Below are positions 5,509-7,692 of a stretch of 7,692 nucleotides of DNA, in pieces. The stretch lies in assembly GCA_035252155.1 (NCBI GenBank), contig DATFDL010000033.1, forward strand, positions 1 through 7,692, written 5' to 3'. Position 1 is the stretch's first letter, and each line of letters opens with the position of its first letter. A program made the translations under genes and the position numbers. The DNA comes from JAICLL01 sp035252155. GTDB lineage: Bacteria; Planctomycetota; Planctomycetia; Pirellulales; JAICIG01. The notes under the pieces were generated by a model, which was not told where the DNA came from, made no database searches, and was given only the letters and a program-made list of their open reading frames with translations.

Positions 5509-5943
5509 TGAGCGAAGGGCGCGAGTTGCGGCTATTGGCCCGCTTGCATTACGCTCTGGCAGTGTTGACCTCGCTCGCTCCGTTGCTGACGATTCCGGTG
5601 CTCCATACCGGCATTGCATTGCTCAGACCCCCGAATACACCCCCTGCCGCGTTTCGCCCCGCGGCCTTTTCCGACTTCGACGGCGCGCGTCTGGCGCTCG
5701 GTGCTCGGCAAGCTGGCTGTGGGCGGGGTCGCGGCCATTGCCGCGGTGTGCCTGGTGCATGCGGCGGTGCTTTGGTATATCGGCCGGCAGATTGCCGCTC
5801 GACGTCGCCGGCTGCTGGTGATGATCTTTTCAGTCTTGCATCTGATCAATGTGCCGCTGGGAACGGCGCTGAGCCTTTTTACGTTTGTCGTTTTGGGCCG
5901 CGACCGGATCTTGCTCGGCGGCGATGCCGCGATACAGCGGTAG
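5508..5943 (+). CDS. Small membrane protein, reading frame broken by an apparent frameshift
   Basis: Two halves of one likely membrane protein lie in different frames. From ATG 5508 (coupled to the previous stop) the first frame gives MSEGRELRLLARLHYALAVL and a membrane helix ending HTGIALLR (about residues 8-38). It then degenerates into Arg/Gly/Cys-rich sequence that runs to a stop at 6018-6020 inside the convergent gene. The neighbouring frame, open from before 5614, supplies two good membrane helices (LAVGGVAAIAAVCLVHAAVL and the one containing VPLGTALSLFTFVVLG), separated by a basic loop with five arginines near IAARRRRLL, and stops at 5943. Joining them needs loss of one base (or gain of two) between about 5628 and 5690, a stretch that contains two runs of five Cs (5628-5632, 5640-5644). 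I recall a planctomycete family of about 140-residue, three- or four-helix proteins starting LRLLxxxHY of this shape, function unknown. Either a sequencing/assembly error or a real pseudogene. Third gene of the hemerythrin-like operon. Confidence 0.65.
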
Positions 5944-5954
5944 AGTTTACCCGT

Positions 5955-7238
5955 CTACTCCTCCGGCGGGCAAACAAACCAGGGCCGGGTGGTGCTATCG
6001 GTCTTAAAAAACCGCAATAGTTGTTGGGCCACTTTGGCTTGGCCAGTCGGCGATTCGTGCGTCCCATCGTCGGCAAAGTCGGTTTCGTCGTAGCGAAGCC
6101 CGTCGGCGTTGGCCCGCCGCCCATTGGCCCACAGGTACGGTCCCCAACTCAACCACGGCGCCGCGATGTTTGCCCGGCCACGATCGAAGTTCAACGCCCG
6201 ATCGCCGCGCAACTGATCTTCGATCAACCATTTCACGGCAAAGCCCGATTCGTAGGCGTAGGGTTCGGGGTTCAGCGGAGAGCGCGCATAACCGCCGTAC
6301 GTCCGGCACGAGAGGTAGGTCAGTTTGAGATTCGCAAAGCGTTCGGGCAGGATTCGCACAATCTGGCCGAGCTCTTGCTTGAGTTGCTGAGCATATTTCG
6401 GAAAGCCCTGCTTTGGCCCCGGGTCGGCTTGCTTAATCCAGACGGCTTGCACCTGCGCCGGCGTGGCGCCGGCCATCCGCAGCCGCTGGTCGACTGTGGT
6501 CCAGAACTTTTCGCCCGAACCGCCGTCGTCGGGATCGACGATGCGATTGGCCGACATGCCACCCTGCGCGCCGTTGACCAGCACGACGGACGGGTTCTTC
6601 TCGGGGTCGGCGGCTGCCGCCTGTTGGAACGCCGTATACGCCTGCGACGTGTTGCTCATGCCGATTGAGAGCAGCACGATCTTGCCGTTTTGGTCGGGCC
6701 GCCCTTCGGCATCCAAGGGTTCGATCTGTCCGGCAAACTTCAATCCTGCTGCTTCGTGTTCGGCGGGCCGCTGGTTGGCGCCGTCGGGATAAAGGCCGCC
6801 CTCAAAACCTTGATACTTTTCTTGCCCCAACTCCGGCAGCGGCTTCAACGCCGAAGTATCCACTTGAATCCTCGCCGGGCGCGGGCCACCGGCCCTCGCC
6901 TGCGGGCCGGCAAGCTTCAGCCCAATGAGCGTAGGCCGCCCGTCTTTTTTGCCGGGTTTGAAGAAGACTTGCGTATCGGGCTTGAGCCGTTCGTCTTTCA
7001 ATCGGGCTTCGATCGGCTTGCCCGCCGCGTCCATGAGGCGCGTCGCCTCGTCGATATGGAACTCATCTTCCTGGCCATCATGTAAGATGATAACCGTGCC
7101 CTCATCGGCGGCGACCTTTTTGATCGTCCCGCGACGAATGTCGTCTTGTGCCTGCGCGCCGGTGATTAGCCCCGCAGTCAGGCAGAGCGCAAGAAAACGA
7201 ACAGCGATTCGGCACCTTGATTGAGCTTTAGACATCAT
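5955..7238 (-). CDS. Secreted SGNH/GDSL-type hydrolase with N-terminal beta domain (427 aa)
   Basis: Predicted extracytoplasmic esterase-like protein of the SGNH fold; substrate unknown, with carbohydrate O-acyl groups a reasonable guess in this kind of organism. Residues 1-30 are a Sec signal peptide (basic start, hydrophobic FLALCLTAGLITG, A-Q-A cleavage site). Residues about 32-110 form a separate beta-rich unit (IRRGTIKKVAADEGTVIILHDGQ... and a second half ending LIGLKLAG), followed by a Pro/Gly linker. The catalytic part starts near 185: Ser195 in LLSIGMSNT (block I), NGAQGG at 222-227 (oxyanion Gly), and Asp391-G-T-His394 (block V). A classic GxND block III is not obvious; YLSCRTYGGYAR lies in that area. 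The open frame extends upstream to 7586, but that part is Arg-rich and overlaps the divergent methyltransferase. ATG 7238 (or 7235) directly precedes the signal peptide. It converges with the membrane-protein gene across an 11-base gap. Confidence 0.82.
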   Translation of the reverse strand: MMSKAQSRCRIAVRFLALCLTAGLITGAQAQDDIRRGTIKKVAADEGTVIILHDGQEDEFHIDEATRLMDAAGKPIEARLKDERLKPDTQVFFKPGKKDGRPTLIGLKLAGPQARAGGPRPARIQVDTSALKPLPELGQEKYQGFEGGLYPDGANQRPAEHEAAGLKFAGQIEPLDAEGRPDQNGKIVLLSIGMSNTSQAYTAFQQAAAADPEKNPSVVLVNGAQGGMSANRIVDPDDGGSGEKFWTTVDQRLRMAGATPAQVQAVWIKQADPGPKQGFPKYAQQLKQELGQIVRILPERFANLKLTYLSCRTYGGYARSPLNPEPYAYESGFAVKWLIEDQLRGDRALNFDRGRANIAAPWLSWGPYLWANGRRANADGLRYDETDFADDGTHESPTGQAKVAQQLLRFFKTDSTTRPWFVCPPEE

Positions 7239-7328
7239 CGTGACCGGCTTTGAAGGGCGGGGTGGCCAGAATTGCCGCGGACCGCGATCCACCGTTTTTT
7301 CCGAGATCGAAGTGCGGCTCAATTTGTT

Positions 7329-7692
7329 ATGATCGGGCGCATGCTCCCCGCCGGTCAATACGAGCTGCTCGATTTTGGCGGTGGTCGCAAACTGGAACGG
7401 TTCGGCGACGTACTCATCGACCGCCCGTCGCCGGCTTCCGATGGATTGCCGCCTAGCCATCCTGCCCGCTGGCGCGAAGCGGCGGCGCGCTATGTGCGGA
7501 CCGCCGGCGATCAGGGCGTCTGGCGCCGCATGGCCGCCGCAACAAGTGGAAATAAGCCGCTCGATGAAGGCTGGGCGATTCGGCATGGCCCCTTGACGCT
7601 CGAGTTGCGGCTGACCGACTTTGGCCAGGTGGGCGTGTTTCCCGAGCAGGCCGACAATTGGGATTGGATTGCGCGGCAGGTGCGCCGGTGCG
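7329..7692 (+). CDS. Class I SAM-dependent methyltransferase, RlmI-like family, N-terminal part only
   Basis: The 121 visible residues contain the N-terminal region of a SAM-dependent methyltransferase of the kind related to the 23S rRNA enzymes RlmI/RlmK. Recognisable blocks are YELLDFGGGRKLERFGDVLI early on, a WREAAARYVR helix, and LTLELRLTDFGQVGVFPEQADNWDWI near the window end. In this family that last block immediately precedes the Rossmann motif I, which would lie just past position 7692. The actual substrate is unknown; rRNA is the closest guess by similarity. Two in-frame starts exist, ATG 7329 (MIGRMLPAGQ) and ATG 7341 (MLPAGQ); neither has a clear ribosome site, and the second fits the usual short N-terminus equally well. 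Divergent from the SGNH hydrolase gene across about 90 bases, which must hold both promoters. The gene is cut by the window, not by mutation. Confidence 0.8.
   Translation, partial: MIGRMLPAGQYELLDFGGGRKLERFGDVLIDRPSPASDGLPPSHPARWREAAARYVRTAGDQGVWRRMAAATSGNKPLDEGWAIRHGPLTLELRLTDFGQVGVFPEQADNWDWIARQVRRC

Noticed and set aside
5940..5958. Inverted repeat GTAGA...TCTAC spanning both stop codons of the convergent genes
   Set aside because: Five base pairs around a nine-base loop, expected by chance; too weak to call a bidirectional terminator.
5944..6020. Extension of the first frame of the membrane-protein gene to 6020
   Set aside because: It would overlap the convergent hydrolase gene by 66 bases. 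The Gly/Arg/Cys-rich sequence after about 5690 is not membrane-like; the other frame is.
7239..7586. N-terminal extension of the SGNH hydrolase frame
   Set aside because: Arg-rich sequence antisense to the methyltransferase; it would bury the clear signal peptide about 116 residues inside the protein.

Overview
The window looks like chromosomal DNA of a GC-rich planctomycete, probably from the Pirellulales side of the phylum. This placement is inferred from recognisable family types and not from a marker gene. The pointers are a small stand-alone Hanks-type kinase, a secreted clan-CD (C13/caspase-like) peptidase, a Tat-exported TIM-barrel 'sugar phosphate isomerase/epimerase', a zinc-ribbon micro-protein, an SGNH-type hydrolase, and mostly weak Shine-Dalgarno signals. 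I see no rRNA or tRNA, no CRISPR array, no transposase and no phage genes.

Layout. Positions 1-4579 are a minus-strand block. Read in transcription order it holds a TauE/SafE-type permease (4579-3785), a Tat-signal TIM-barrel protein (3577-2630), a secreted C13/caspase-like peptidase (2582-1611), a Ser/Thr protein kinase (1447-569) and a protein with an SH3/KOW-like head and an Ala/Lys/Pro-rich tail that runs off the window (469-1). Positions 4823-5943 are a compact plus-strand operon: a hemerythrin-like four-helix protein, a 69-residue zinc ribbon, and a small membrane protein whose reading frame breaks in the middle. The operon converges with a minus-strand secreted SGNH-type hydrolase (7238-5955). 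That gene is divergent from the start of a plus-strand class I SAM-dependent methyltransferase cut by the window end (7329-7692).

The least ordinary structure is in the gaps of the minus-strand block. Three gaps carry short palindromes that begin with GTAG and continue into a hairpin, which is the hallmark of REP elements. Two of them (1519-1593 and 3628-3719) are pairs of such units facing each other, like the BIMEs of enterobacteria. The third (2611-2633) is a single unit whose GTAG supplies the stop codon of the TIM-barrel gene. The three have different stem sequences but the same plan. They are probably members of REP families spread by RAYT (Y1 REP-associated) transposases encoded elsewhere.

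Functionally the block mixes signalling (kinase), secreted proteolysis with EF-hand-like loops (peptidase), exported sugar chemistry (TIM barrel) and anion export (permease). There is no clear single pathway. The kinase-peptidase adjacency, the frameshifted membrane gene, the hemerythrin-like protein with apparently replaced metal ligands, and the motif-repeat tail at the left edge are the other points worth a second look.
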